Shown here: one piece after another, positions 19,068 through 28,461 of the stretch | How the letters are laid out: every line of letters begins with the position of its first letter | How positions within the stretch are numbered: position 1 is the stretch's first letter | NCBI RefSeq assembly: GCF_023715885.1 | Contig: NZ_JAMBOY010000003.1 | Location: 372,001-436,000, forward strand | Length of the DNA stretch: 64,000 nucleotides | Origin: Microbacterium hydrocarbonoxydans | GTDB taxonomy: Bacteria > Actinomycetota > Actinomycetes > Actinomycetales > Microbacteriaceae | Direction: 5' to 3' | The notes under the pieces: generated by a model | Seen by the model: only the letters and a program-made list of their open reading frames with translations | Database searches by the model: none | What the model was told of the DNA's origin: nothing | Made by a program: the position numbers and the translations under genes

Positions 19068-20771
19068 TCAGAGGGTGAGCGGGTCGATCGGCTGGGTGTC
19101 CTCGAGGAGATGGGCGGGGGTGGCCCGCGACGGCGCCAGGGGCAGCGTGATCGTGAAGGAGGCTCCTCCGCCCGGCGTCTCGGTGACGGCCACACTGCCG
19201 CGGAGCGCCTTCATGATGGACGCGACGATCGCGAGTCCGAGGCCGGATCCGCCGGTCTCGCGCGCACGCGAGGTGTCGGCTCGCCAGAAGCGCTCGAAGA
19301 TCTGATCGCGGATCTGCGGCGGGATGCCCTCGCCGTGATCGACGATCGAGATGCTGCCCGTTCCGCGGACGCGATCGGCGTCGACGACGATCTCCAGCGG
19401 GCTGTCGGCAGGCGAGAACCGCCGCGCGTTGCCGAGGAGGTTCGTGACGACCTGGCGCACCTTGTTCTCCTCGCCCAGCACGATCGGCGGAGTGCGGACG
19501 GGCACGTCGGTGGCCTCCGTGAAGTCGATGCCCGTGACCTCGGGACCGGAAGGGGTGCGCGGCCGTCGACGCAGGCGTCCGAGTGTCGCACGAGAGAGCG
19601 CGCCGCGCGGCGTCGGAGGCTGCCGATCAGCGGGAACCGGCGTCGAGCGCGTGGTGACGTCGATGAGCGGGGCGTCGACCGTGCGATCGATGACCGTCAC
19701 GGTTCGACCCGGGGCGGCGGCCCGGAGATCCAGAGCCGCATCGCGCGCGATGGGACGCAGATCGAGTGCCTCGATCTCGGGCTCGCGCTCCTCGTCGAGG
19801 CGGGCGAGTGCGAGGAGATCTTCGACCAGCACGCCCATGCGGATCGCCTCCTTCTCGATGCGCTCCATGGCGCGGGCTGTGTCCTCCTCGCCCTTGATCG
19901 CACCCATGCGGTAGAGCTCGGCGTAGCCCCGAACGCTCACCAGGGGAGTTCGCAGCTCGTGGCTGGCATCGCCGATGAAGCGCCGCATGTGCTGCACCGT
20001 GCGGTCGCGCTGGGCGAGAGACCCGTCGACGCGGTCGAGCATCGTGTTGATCGCCGTGTTGAGACGCCCGACCTCAGTGGTCGGCTCAAGGTCGGTCAGA
20101 CGCTGGCTGAAGTCGCCCTTCGCGATGGACATGGCGGTCGACTCGACCTGGCCCAGGCGACGGAAGGTCAGCGTCACGAGTCCTCGCGTGAGGAGCGCCG
20201 CGATGAGGATCGTCACGAGCGCGACGGTGATGTAGATGCCGAAGAACTGGCTGATGATGCGGTCGGCGTAGTCGACGGGCATCGCCACCATCTGGATCCG
20301 CAGTGCGCCGTCGCCGTCACCCGGCAGCAGTGCCACTGCGGCGCGGAAGTCGTCGCCCTTCGTGCCGGCGAGGGGGAACACGCCGTCGCCGGCGTTCTGT
20401 GCATCCAGCAGCGTGTAGGTCGAGGGGAACAGCGGCTTCTCGCCGTTCGCGGAGTTGCCAGTCGAGGTCTGCAGCACCCCTGCACCGTCGTAGATCGCCA
20501 CGAAGAAGTCCCTGGGCGATTCACGAGGGGTGTAGACGGTCTCACCGCCTTCGATCGACATGTCGAAGTAGCGCGGCGCGAGGTCCGCCGAGACCAAGGT
20601 GGGCAACTGCGAATCGATGTTGTTCACGAGCGAGTTGCGCAGGATGGGCACGGTCCCGATACCGGCGAGCAGGAGGCCGAGCGCGAGCACGGCGACGGTG
20701 ACGCCCGTGACCTTCGCGCGCAGGCTGATGGCCCGCCACCAGCGGGTGACCGCGTCAGGCTTGTGCGCCAT
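19068..20771 (-). CDS. sensor histidine kinase, HAMP/HisKA type
   Basis: A 567-residue class I sensor kinase. It has a transmembrane helix near 20-42, an extracytoplasmic sensor region of ~130 residues, a second helix near 175-195 and a HAMP domain (RLGQVESTAMSIAKGDFSQRL). The HisKA helix has His in FIGDASHELRTPLVSV, followed by the HATPase (VVTNLLGNARRFSP, GEGIPPQIRDQIFERFWR, GGSGLGLAIV). About 60 residues rich in Arg/Pro/Thr (around residues 345-400) are inserted between the ATPase's first strand and its N box, an oddity for the family. It resembles the mycobacterial TcrY/TrcS group and pairs with the OmpR-type regulator encoded just upstream in its transcript. Confidence 0.9.
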   Translation of the reverse strand: MAHKPDAVTRWWRAISLRAKVTGVTVAVLALGLLLAGIGTVPILRNSLVNNIDSQLPTLVSADLAPRYFDMSIEGGETVYTPRESPRDFFVAIYDGAGVLQTSTGNSANGEKPLFPSTYTLLDAQNAGDGVFPLAGTKGDDFRAAVALLPGDGDGALRIQMVAMPVDYADRIISQFFGIYITVALVTILIAALLTRGLVTLTFRRLGQVESTAMSIAKGDFSQRLTDLEPTTEVGRLNTAINTMLDRVDGSLAQRDRTVQHMRRFIGDASHELRTPLVSVRGYAELYRMGAIKGEEDTARAMERIEKEAIRMGVLVEDLLALARLDEEREPEIEALDLRPIARDAALDLRAAAPGRTVTVIDRTVDAPLIDVTTRSTPVPADRQPPTPRGALSRATLGRLRRRPRTPSGPEVTGIDFTEATDVPVRTPPIVLGEENKVRQVVTNLLGNARRFSPADSPLEIVVDADRVRGTGSISIVDHGEGIPPQIRDQIFERFWRADTSRARETGGSGLGLAIVASIMKALRGSVAVTETPGGGASFTITLPLAPSRATPAHLLEDTQPIDPLTL

Positions 20772-20822
20772 GCGGCCCTCCCTCCGGTCGTCGTGCGTGC
20801 GGCGTCAGCGCTCCGTCGACGA

Positions 20823-21509
20823 CTACTTGCCGACCTTCAGCATGTAGCCGAAGCCGCGCTTGGTCTGGATGACCGACTCTTCGGTGTGGGGGTCGATCTT
20901 GCGGCGAAGGTAGGAGATGTAGCTCTCGACGATGCCGGCGTCGCCGTTGAAGTCGTACTCCCAGACGTGATCGAGGATCTGCGCCTTGGAGAGCACCCGG
21001 TTCGGGTTGAGCATGAGGTAGCGCAGCAGCTTGAACTCGGTCGGGGAGAGCTCGATCGGCTCCTTGCCGACGTGCACGTCGTGCGTGTCCTGATCCATCG
21101 AGAGTTCGCCGGCGCGGATGATCGACTCCTCGTCGGCCTGCATGGTGCGGCGCAGGATCGCCTGCGCACGGGCGACGATCTCGTCGAGGCTGAAGGGCTT
21201 GGTGACGTAGTCGTCGCCGCCGGCGTTGAGTCCCTCGATCTTGTCGTCGGTGCCGTCCTTCGCCGTGAGGAAGAGGATGGGTGCCGTGAAGCCGGCGCCG
21301 CGCAGCCGCTTGGTGACGCTGAAGCCGTTCATGTCGGGCAGCATGACGTCGAGGATGATGAGGTCCGGTTCCTCTTCGAGGACCGCCGAGATCGTGGCGG
21401 CGCCGTTGGCCACCGTCTTCACCTGGAAACCGGCGAAGCTCAGACCCGTGGAGAGCAGGTCGCGGATGTTCGGCTCGTCGTCGACGACCAGGATGCGCGC
21501 ATCAGTCAT
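20823..21509 (-). CDS. response regulator, OmpR/PhoB type
   Basis: A 228-residue regulator. The receiver domain has D10-D11, phospho-acceptor D54 in LIILDVMLPDMNGF, Thr in LFLTAKDG and Lys in YVTKPFS. A winged-helix effector (~130-225) carries LSPTEFKLLRYLMLNPNRV and the recognition helix VESYISYLRRKID. ATG 21509 was chosen because it begins the receiver strand directly and has CATAAT (21516-21521) six bases upstream, giving a leaderless start; the longer frame to 21569 would overlap the helicase gene. The kinase gene follows after 51 bases. Confidence 0.92.
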   Translation of the reverse strand: MTDARILVVDDEPNIRDLLSTGLSFAGFQVKTVANGAATISAVLEEEPDLIILDVMLPDMNGFSVTKRLRGAGFTAPILFLTAKDGTDDKIEGLNAGGDDYVTKPFSLDEIVARAQAILRRTMQADEESIIRAGELSMDQDTHDVHVGKEPIELSPTEFKLLRYLMLNPNRVLSKAQILDHVWEYDFNGDAGIVESYISYLRRKIDPHTEESVIQTKRGFGYMLKVGK

Positions 21510-21565
21510 GTCCCCATTATGGTGACTTCGGCCATGCGGATGCTGACTATCCGTCGGAGCGGCGG

Positions 21566-23206
21566 TCACGCCGCGATCGCGTCAGCATCCATGATCGTGT
21601 AGCTGTAGCCCTGCTCGGCGAGGAAGCGCTGGCGGTTCTGCGCGTAGTCCTGATCGATCGTGTCGCGGGCGACGAGCGTGTAGAAGCTCGCGGTGTGACC
21701 GGACTGCTTCGGGCGGAGCAGTCGGCCCAGTCGCTGCGCCTCCTCCTGTCGTGACCCGAAGGACCCGGAGACCTGGATCGCCACGGACGCCTCGGGGAGG
21801 TCGATCGAGAAGTTGGCGACCTTCGATACGACGAGCAGATGGATCTCTCCTTCGCGGAACTGGCGATACAGCTCCTCGCGCTCGTCGACGGGCGTGGCGC
21901 CCGTGATCTGTGGGGCGTTCAGCGCCTCGGACAGCGTGTCGAGCTGGTCGAGGTACTGGCCGATCACGAGGATCTGCTCGTCGGGGTGCTTGGCGATCAG
22001 CTCGCGCACGGCCTCGATCTTCGCGGGCGCGGATGCGGCGAGCCGATACCGCTCGTCATCGGTCGCGGCGGCGTACTCGAGCCGGTCGCTCGGCGGCAGG
22101 TCGACACGGACCTCGTAGCAGACGGCGGGGGAGATGAAGCCCTGCGCCTCGATCTGCTTCCACGGAGCGTCGAACCGCTTGGGGCCGATCAGGCTGAACA
22201 CGTCGCCCTCGCGGCCGTCCTCGCGCACGAGGGTCGCGGTCAGGCCGATGCGGCGTCGCGCCTGCAGGTCCGCGGTGAGCTTGAACACCGGGGCGGGGAG
22301 CAGGTGCACCTCGTCGTACACGATGAGTCCCCAGTCGAGGGCGTCGAGCAGGGCGAGGTGAGCGTACTGGCCTTTCCGCTTGGCGGTGAGGATCTGGTAC
22401 GTCGCGATCGTGACCGGCTTGACCTCCTTGGCCTGGCCGGAGTACTCGCCGATCTCCTCGGGGGTGAGGCTCGTGCGCTTGAGGAGCTCGTCGCGCCACT
22501 GGCGTGCCGACACCGTGTTGGTCACGAGGATCAGCGTGGTGGTCTTCGTCGCGGCCATGGCCCCGGCGCCGACGATGGTCTTCCCGGCGCCGCAGGGCAG
22601 CACGACCACGCCCGATCCGTCCTTCGAGAAGGCGTCGACGGCATCCTGCTGGTACGGCCGGATCTGCCAGGTGCCCTCATCCAGTTCGATCTCGTGCGGG
22701 GTGCCTGGCGTGTATCCGGCGAGGTCCTCGGCCGGCCAGCCGATCTTCAGCAGCTCCTGCTTGATCTGGCCGCGTGCCCACGCATCGACGACATAGGTGT
22801 CGGGGCTCGGGTGACCGATCAGCAGCGGCTGGACGCGCTTGTTGTTCGCGACCTGGGCGAGCACCGCGGGGTCGGTCGAGCGGAGGATCAGCGTGCCCTC
22901 GTCGTCGCGTTCGATCACGAGGCGGCCGTAGCGGTTCACGGTCTCGCGCAGGTCGACGGCGACGGACGGCGGGACCGGGAAGCGCGACCACCGGTCGAGA
23001 GTCCCGAGCATGTCTTCTGCGCTGTGTCCGGCGGCGCGCGCGTTCCAGAGTCCGAGACGGGTGATCCGGTAGGTGTGGATGTGCTCGGGAGCACGCTCGA
23101 GTTCGGCGAAGATCGCCAGCTCGTGGCGGGCGCTCTCGGCATCGGCGTGAGCGACCTCGAGGAGCACGGTGCGATCGCTCTGGACGATCAGGGGGCCATC
23201 AGACAT
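21566..23206 (-). CDS. XPB-like 3'-5' DNA helicase
   Basis: A 546-residue SF2 helicase of the bacterial XPB (ERCC3) family. An N-terminal damage-recognition-like domain (1-~170) precedes the helicase core. Core motifs: Walker A VVVLPCGAGKTIVGAG, motif II IVYDEVHLLPA (DEVH), motif III GLTATLVREDG, motif V region SKVANFSIDLPEASVAIQ and motif VI EEAQRLGRLLRPKQSG. Bacterial XPB unwinds DNA 3'-5' and can anneal strands; its repair role in actinobacteria is not settled. The next gene on the strand, 11 bases away, is the helicase-associated protein that accompanies it in mycobacteria and relatives. Confidence 0.92.
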   Translation of the reverse strand: MSDGPLIVQSDRTVLLEVAHADAESARHELAIFAELERAPEHIHTYRITRLGLWNARAAGHSAEDMLGTLDRWSRFPVPPSVAVDLRETVNRYGRLVIERDDEGTLILRSTDPAVLAQVANNKRVQPLLIGHPSPDTYVVDAWARGQIKQELLKIGWPAEDLAGYTPGTPHEIELDEGTWQIRPYQQDAVDAFSKDGSGVVVLPCGAGKTIVGAGAMAATKTTTLILVTNTVSARQWRDELLKRTSLTPEEIGEYSGQAKEVKPVTIATYQILTAKRKGQYAHLALLDALDWGLIVYDEVHLLPAPVFKLTADLQARRRIGLTATLVREDGREGDVFSLIGPKRFDAPWKQIEAQGFISPAVCYEVRVDLPPSDRLEYAAATDDERYRLAASAPAKIEAVRELIAKHPDEQILVIGQYLDQLDTLSEALNAPQITGATPVDEREELYRQFREGEIHLLVVSKVANFSIDLPEASVAIQVSGSFGSRQEEAQRLGRLLRPKQSGHTASFYTLVARDTIDQDYAQNRQRFLAEQGYSYTIMDADAIAA

Positions 23207-23217
23207 AGCTGTCCAGT

Positions 23218-24927
23218 TTACTGGGCGATGACGGTCGCGGCGCGGATGCTCGACACCGGCAGCGTGCGCTCGACATCCGCCGCCTTGTCGCGTCCGCGCA
23301 GGCGTCCACCGCCGAGTCCGGTGGCCTCGAGCAGGAGCTCACGCGTGCTGCCGTCCGGCATCCCCACGGTCACCCGGAGCACGGCCTTCGCGCGCACGGC
23401 CGCCTCGAGCTCGCGGTCGAGCCAGGCGGCATCGGCATCCGGCCCCTGGTGCGAGCGGAGCGCCGCGATGAGCGACGTGTAGTCGTTCGAGCCCGCTTCC
23501 GGCGTCGTGACCGGTGCGTGCCGTTCACCGGTGAGCACGGTGCCGTCCTCGTCGACGAGGGTCGCGGGGTACCGCGCATCCGTGAGCGCCCAGTACACCG
23601 TGTCGCGGCCGACGCGCGTGGTGAGGGAGCCGACGTGCTTCGTGAGCGACAGGGGGCGGAGCGTCTGGTCGACCGCGATCGCATCGACGAGGTGGGGGTC
23701 GGCGCTCTCGATCCGGGTGCGGCCGGTCTCGGCATCCGTCGACACGCGAACGAGACCGTGACGCTGCGCCGTCTGCGCGATCAGGTAGCGCAGGGGCTGA
23801 GGGATGCCGGTGAGCGACACGGTCTCGAGGAAGCGGACGAGTGACTCCTCGCTCTCCCCGGCGACGAGGGCTCGCGCGACGGACTCCGGTGTGAAGCGGT
23901 ACGTCGATGCCTGCGCGGCGGACTCGCGCGCTGCGACCGTGCGCAGCCGCACGTCGAGGGCGGGGGCCAACGGTCCGGGTGAGATCGCGCTGAGGTCGTT
24001 CTGGAGGAAGATCCGGTCGACCTCAGCGGGCAGCAGCGCAGTGAGGGAGGCCGGGTCGGGATCGCGACCGTCGCGCAGGGGAGCCGCCCAGGCGGGCTCG
24101 GTCCCGTCGTCGGCGACGAGACCGAGCAGTCGAGCCTGCTCGGTCAGTGCGGCGCTGCGCTCGGGCCAGGCGGAGTCCCACGGATGGGCCTGCGGCCAGT
24201 CGGCAAGTGGGATCCACCCACCCCGCCCAGACCGGATACCGCGGGGGAGCGCATCGCGGAAGCCACGGGCGAGCTCGCTCCATCGCTCGGACACCGAGGA
24301 ACGCAGCCACTGGTCGGCGATGTCGGTGGCATGCAGGCGTCGGTCGCCGACCGCGACGAGCCCTGCGCTCGAGGCGATCGCCAGGAGGTGGTCCACAGAC
24401 TCCGTCGCGACGCCGGAGTCGGCCAGGTGTCGCCTCTCGCCGGCGCTGAGGGTGCCGCCCGCGAGCAGCGCGAACGACCTGTCCTTCGCTGCGAGCAGCA
24501 GGTCGGCGATCGTGGCGACCGTGGTGAAGGCACGCTCGGCCGCGTGCGCTGCGGCGCGGTCGTCCGCCTGTCCCTGATGGTGTGACGACGACGGGGCGAG
24601 CGCGGGGCGGTCGGAGACCGCCGTCGCGACGGGAGGCGGCAGTTCTCCGTCGGGGCGCACCAGGGCGAGACGCTCGAGGGTGCGGCGGTCGTCGGAGTTG
24701 TCGGCGCGCTCCCCGGCCGCCATCCGTTGCAGTGTCCGGGCCTCGCCGAGCGTGAGACGGGGGAGGACTCGCGCGAGCGACGCCGGTTCGAGGAGCGCCT
24801 CGGCGGCGTCGAAGAAGTCCTGCCATCCGACGTCGGGGCGCACGTCGCGCTCGGAGAACAGCTCGCTCAGGTCGGCATCGCTCAGCGCGGCCAGATGTTC
24901 GGCCAACGGTCGGGCGTGCGTGCTCAT
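23218..24927 (-). CDS. helicase-associated protein, XPB partner
   Basis: A 569-residue protein of the XPB/Ssl2-like helicase-associated family, with no ATPase motifs. The N-terminal ~350 residues are helical with low conservation. The family block is IFLQNDLSAISPGPLAP (~331-347), then TYRFTPESVARALVAGESEE and LIAQTAQRHGLVRV, i.e. winged-helix-like repeats. A C-terminal WYL-like beta region ends the protein (LRVTVGMPDGSTRELLLEA). It lies immediately upstream of the XPB helicase in the same transcript, as do its homologues in mycobacteria, so a stable helicase-partner complex is a reasonable inference. Function is otherwise unknown. Confidence 0.82.
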   Translation of the reverse strand: MSTHARPLAEHLAALSDADLSELFSERDVRPDVGWQDFFDAAEALLEPASLARVLPRLTLGEARTLQRMAAGERADNSDDRRTLERLALVRPDGELPPPVATAVSDRPALAPSSSHHQGQADDRAAAHAAERAFTTVATIADLLLAAKDRSFALLAGGTLSAGERRHLADSGVATESVDHLLAIASSAGLVAVGDRRLHATDIADQWLRSSVSERWSELARGFRDALPRGIRSGRGGWIPLADWPQAHPWDSAWPERSAALTEQARLLGLVADDGTEPAWAAPLRDGRDPDPASLTALLPAEVDRIFLQNDLSAISPGPLAPALDVRLRTVAARESAAQASTYRFTPESVARALVAGESEESLVRFLETVSLTGIPQPLRYLIAQTAQRHGLVRVSTDAETGRTRIESADPHLVDAIAVDQTLRPLSLTKHVGSLTTRVGRDTVYWALTDARYPATLVDEDGTVLTGERHAPVTTPEAGSNDYTSLIAALRSHQGPDADAAWLDRELEAAVRAKAVLRVTVGMPDGSTRELLLEATGLGGGRLRGRDKAADVERTLPVSSIRAATVIAQ

Positions 24928-24937
24928 GCCTGGTGCC

Positions 24938-25213
24938 TCAGGGTCGCGATCCCGCGCGACCCTTCCGGATGAAGCTCATCACCAGCAGCACGACGATCAT
25001 GACGAACGCGGCCGGCAGGCCCCAGTAAGGGATCGCGGCGATCACAGGCCATGCGCCGGAGCCGAAGTCCTCCTGCCGCATGCCGACCGCGGTGCCGATG
25101 ATGATCGCGAAGAAACAGACGATGGATGCCGCCGCGAGCCCCAGCGCGGTGAAGGCGAGGATGCGGTCGACTCGACGCACCGGCACGTCGGGTTCGGGAC
25201 TCTGACTGCTCAT
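24938..25213 (-). CDS. small two-helix membrane protein
   Basis: A 91-residue protein with two transmembrane helices (~18-42, FTALGLAAASIVCFFAIIIG, and ~58-82, IPYWGLPAAFVMIVVLLVM) and short charged ends. Homologues in Microbacteriaceae are often mislabelled as multidrug ABC ATPases; there is no ATPase motif here, so I call no function. A TAGGCT box (25221-25226) seven bases before the ATG on its strand supports the start at 25213 and a leaderless transcript that may continue into the helicase-associated gene 10 bases on. Confidence 0.7.
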   Translation of the reverse strand: MSSQSPEPDVPVRRVDRILAFTALGLAAASIVCFFAIIIGTAVGMRQEDFGSGAWPVIAAIPYWGLPAAFVMIVVLLVMSFIRKGRAGSRP

Positions 25214-25369
25214 CCCGCTCAGCCTAGTCGCTGAGCGGGGACACGGCCTCGCGTGTCGCCGTCGCATTCCGACGGTCTCCCCGCGCGTGAACCGACGCAC
25301 CGGTAGGCTGGAGGCGGCCGCATCCTGCGCGGTCGTCCAGCTCCACACCGACTCAGCGAGGTTTCTCCC

Positions 25370-25750
25370 ATGCCCACCGGCAAGGTCAGGTTCTACGACG
25401 AAGACAAGGGTTTCGGCTTCATCGCCACCGATGATGGCCAGGACGTCTTCCTGCACGCCTCCGCGATGCCCGCCGGCACGGTCGTCAAGGCCGGCGCGCG
25501 CGTCGAGTTCGGTGTCGCCGACGGGAAGCGCGGTCTGCAGGCGCTGTCGGTTCGCGTCCTCGAGGCCCCGCCCAGCCTCGCCAAGGCCAAGCGCAAGCCC
25601 GCAGACGACATGGCGATCATCATCGAAGATCTCGTGAAGCTCCTCGACGGCATCGGCGGCGATCTGCGTCGCGGCCGTTATCCGTCGTCCGGTCATGGCC
25701 GCAAGATCGCGGCGGTCCTCCGCAAGGTTGCCGATGACCTCGAAGCCTGA
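25370..25750 (+). CDS. cold-shock domain protein with C-terminal helical extension
   Basis: A 126-residue protein. Residues 1-~66 form a cold-shock (OB-fold) domain with both RNA-binding motifs, GKVRFYDEDKGFGFIATD and DVFLHASAM. The remaining ~60 residues (DDMAIIIEDLVKLLDGIGGD onward) are a conserved helical extension seen in long actinobacterial Csp proteins. It probably binds single-stranded nucleic acid. The gene overlaps the next one by 17 bases. A TAGGCT box at 25313-25318 lies about 50 bases upstream, giving an ordinary 5' leader. Confidence 0.9.
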   Translation: MPTGKVRFYDEDKGFGFIATDDGQDVFLHASAMPAGTVVKAGARVEFGVADGKRGLQALSVRVLEAPPSLAKAKRKPADDMAIIIEDLVKLLDGIGGDLRRGRYPSSGHGRKIAAVLRKVADDLEA

Positions 25751-26417
25751 CGCCGACGAGCGCCTGCTCGACGCGCACGACCTCGCGCTCGCCGCGCTGC
25801 GAGAGATCACGCCTGAGTCGACGATCGGACCAGCAGCCGGGTACCTCGTCGAGGATGACGGGTCGGTCTCGTTGCGCTTCGAGAACCGGCTGGCCGGATA
25901 TCCCGGCTGGTACTGGACCGTGACCGTCGCACGCGTCGACGACGAGGAGCCGACGGTGCTCGAGACGGAGTTGCTGCCCGGTGACGGCGCGCTCCTGGCA
26001 CCCGAGTGGGTGCCGTGGGCCGAGCGTCTGGCCGAGTACCGTGCCCACCAGGCCGAGCTCGCCGAGCAGGCCGCGGCTGCGGCCGCCGAGCAGAACGACG
26101 CCGACGCGAACGCCGAGGGCGATGCGGAGGACGATGACCTCGACGACGTTGACGAGGATGAGGACGAAGACCTCGAGGACGACTCCGAAGAGGACGACCT
26201 CGAGGATGACGAAGACGACGATCTCGATGACGACGAGCTGACCAGTGAGCCGCGGCCCGTGCATGGCGGCGACCTCGATGGCGTCGACATCGACGAGCTG
26301 GACGACTCGGAGGAGTCCGCGGACGACACCGAGGACGACTCCGACGACGATGCTCTCGACGAGGACGACTCCGACGACGATGCTCTCGACGAGGACGACT
26401 CCGACGACGAGGAATGA
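25734..26417 (+). CDS. DUF3027 protein with long acidic tail
   Basis: A 227-residue protein. The first ~110 residues are a DUF3027 domain (RLAGYPGWYWTVTVARVDDE), and then an Ala/Glu-rich helix. The last ~100 residues are almost entirely Asp/Glu with scattered Leu/Ser. The tail's end is encoded by a 30-base tandem repeat. Function is unknown; the acidic tail could mimic DNA or bind basic proteins, which is inference. ATG 25734 was chosen because it overlaps the cold-shock stop by 17 bases and starts the conserved part; the longer frame to 25695 has no ribosome-binding site. A 21-bp hairpin follows the stop. Confidence 0.83.
   Translation: MTSKPDADERLLDAHDLALAALREITPESTIGPAAGYLVEDDGSVSLRFENRLAGYPGWYWTVTVARVDDEEPTVLETELLPGDGALLAPEWVPWAERLAEYRAHQAELAEQAAAAAAEQNDADANAEGDAEDDDLDDVDEDEDEDLEDDSEEDDLEDDEDDDLDDDELTSEPRPVHGGDLDGVDIDELDDSEESADDTEDDSDDDALDEDDSDDDALDEDDSDDEE
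26331..26410 (+). repeat. 30-base tandem repeat within the acidic tail
   Basis: The unit starting GAGGACGACTCCGACGACGA is present in two full copies (26331-26360, 26361-26390) and a 20-base partial copy (26391-26410), identical over their shared length. It encodes the peptide repeat EDDSDDDALD. Confidence 0.9.
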
Positions 26418-26428
26418 TCCCCCGCTGT

Positions 26429-26473
26429 CATGACGAAGGGGACCGCGCGGATCGCGCGGTCCCCTTCGTCATG
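26429..26473. terminator. bidirectional terminator hairpin, 21-bp perfect stem
   Basis: Bases 26429-26449 pair perfectly with 26453-26473 around a 3-base GAT loop. It lies between the convergent DUF3027 and serC stops and can serve both strands. There is no T-run. Confidence 0.8.
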
Positions 26474-26483
26474 CGTGGCGTGC

Positions 26484-27605
<1,122 letters not shown>

Positions 27606-27664
27606 CTAGAGCGTGGCCTCCCGTGCGACCTCCCGCGTGACGCCCCGATGTCGATGCGGGAATG

Positions 27665-27676
27665 TAGGCTTGCCTA
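27665..27676. promoter_or_regulatory. putative DtxR/IdeR-type operator overlapping the ideR -10 box
   Basis: The palindrome TAGGC-TT-GCCTA resembles the inner part of the DtxR/IdeR box (10 of 13 positions of TAGGTTAGGCTAA). Its left half is also a plausible -10 box (TAGGCT) 31 bases before the ideR start, so autoregulation is likely but unproven. Confidence 0.5.
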
Positions 27677-27695
27677 AGAAGACCCGGAGGGCCAC

Positions 27696-28397
27696 ATGAC
27701 CGACCTGATCGACACCACGGAGATGTATCTCCGCACCATCCTCGAGCTGGAGGAGGAGAACATCGTGCCGCTGCGCGCGCGCATCTCGGAGCGCCTCGGG
27801 CATTCGGGTCCGACGGTCTCGCAGACGGTCGGGCGCATGGAGCGCGACGGTCTCGTCGTCGTGTCGGAGGATCGCACCCTGGAGCTCACCGAGTCGGGGC
27901 GCCGGAAGGCGGTCGACGTCATGCGCAAGCACCGTCTGGCTGAGCGCCTGCTCTCGGACGTGATCGGCCTCGACTGGGCGTTCGTGCACGACGAGGCCTG
28001 CCGCTGGGAACACGTCATGAGCGAGCAGGTCGAGCGTCGCCTCGTCGAGCTCCTCGGACACCCCACCGAGTCGCCGTACGGCAACCCGATCCCCGGGCTC
28101 GACCAGCTCGGCGACGCCCCCGCACGGACGTTCGACGAGGGCGTCATCGGGCTGGTGCAGAAGCTCAACGCGGCCGGCGCCCCGATCGAGGGAACGGTCC
28201 GTCGTCTCGCCGAGCCGGCCCAGGTCGACCCGGAGTTGCTCGAGCAGCTCCGCGACGCGGGGGTCGTGCCCGGCGCGAAGGGCGACTACCGCTTCAACGA
28301 GGGCTATGTGCTGATTCAGATGGAGGGCAAGGACGAGGGGCTCGAGCTCCCCGTCGAGCTCGCCTCGCACATCTTCCTTGTCGGAGAGCCCGCCTGA
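27696..28397 (+). CDS. ideR: iron-dependent repressor IdeR/DtxR
   Basis: A 233-residue metal-dependent repressor, full length for the IdeR group. The winged-helix N-domain (LRARISERLGHSGPTVSQTVGRMERDG, read in parts) contains M10 in TTEMYL. The dimerisation domain carries metal ligands in MRKHRLAERLL and DEACRWEHVMSE (the Cys/Glu/His triad of metal site 2), and NPIPGLDQLG is diagnostic of IdeR. A C-terminal SH3-like domain (~150-230) is present. With Fe(II) bound it represses iron uptake genes. The GGAGG ribosome-binding site precedes the ATG. A palindrome upstream suggests self-control. Confidence 0.92.
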   Translation: MTDLIDTTEMYLRTILELEEENIVPLRARISERLGHSGPTVSQTVGRMERDGLVVVSEDRTLELTESGRRKAVDVMRKHRLAERLLSDVIGLDWAFVHDEACRWEHVMSEQVERRLVELLGHPTESPYGNPIPGLDQLGDAPARTFDEGVIGLVQKLNAAGAPIEGTVRRLAEPAQVDPELLEQLRDAGVVPGAKGDYRFNEGYVLIQMEGKDEGLELPVELASHIFLVGEPA

Positions 28398-28461
28398 ATC
28401 GCTCCTGACCGGGACTTCTCCTGCTCCCCGACGATTGCCAGGTTGGCAGGGTGACAGGATC

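Noticed and set aside
18849..21602. 917-codon plus-strand open frame across the two-component system.
   Set aside because: It is antisense to a clear histidine kinase and response regulator; no domain is recognisable in it.
26331..26410. CRISPR-like repeat.
   Set aside because: The units are directly abutting, in frame and inside a coding sequence, with no spacers; no cas genes are present.
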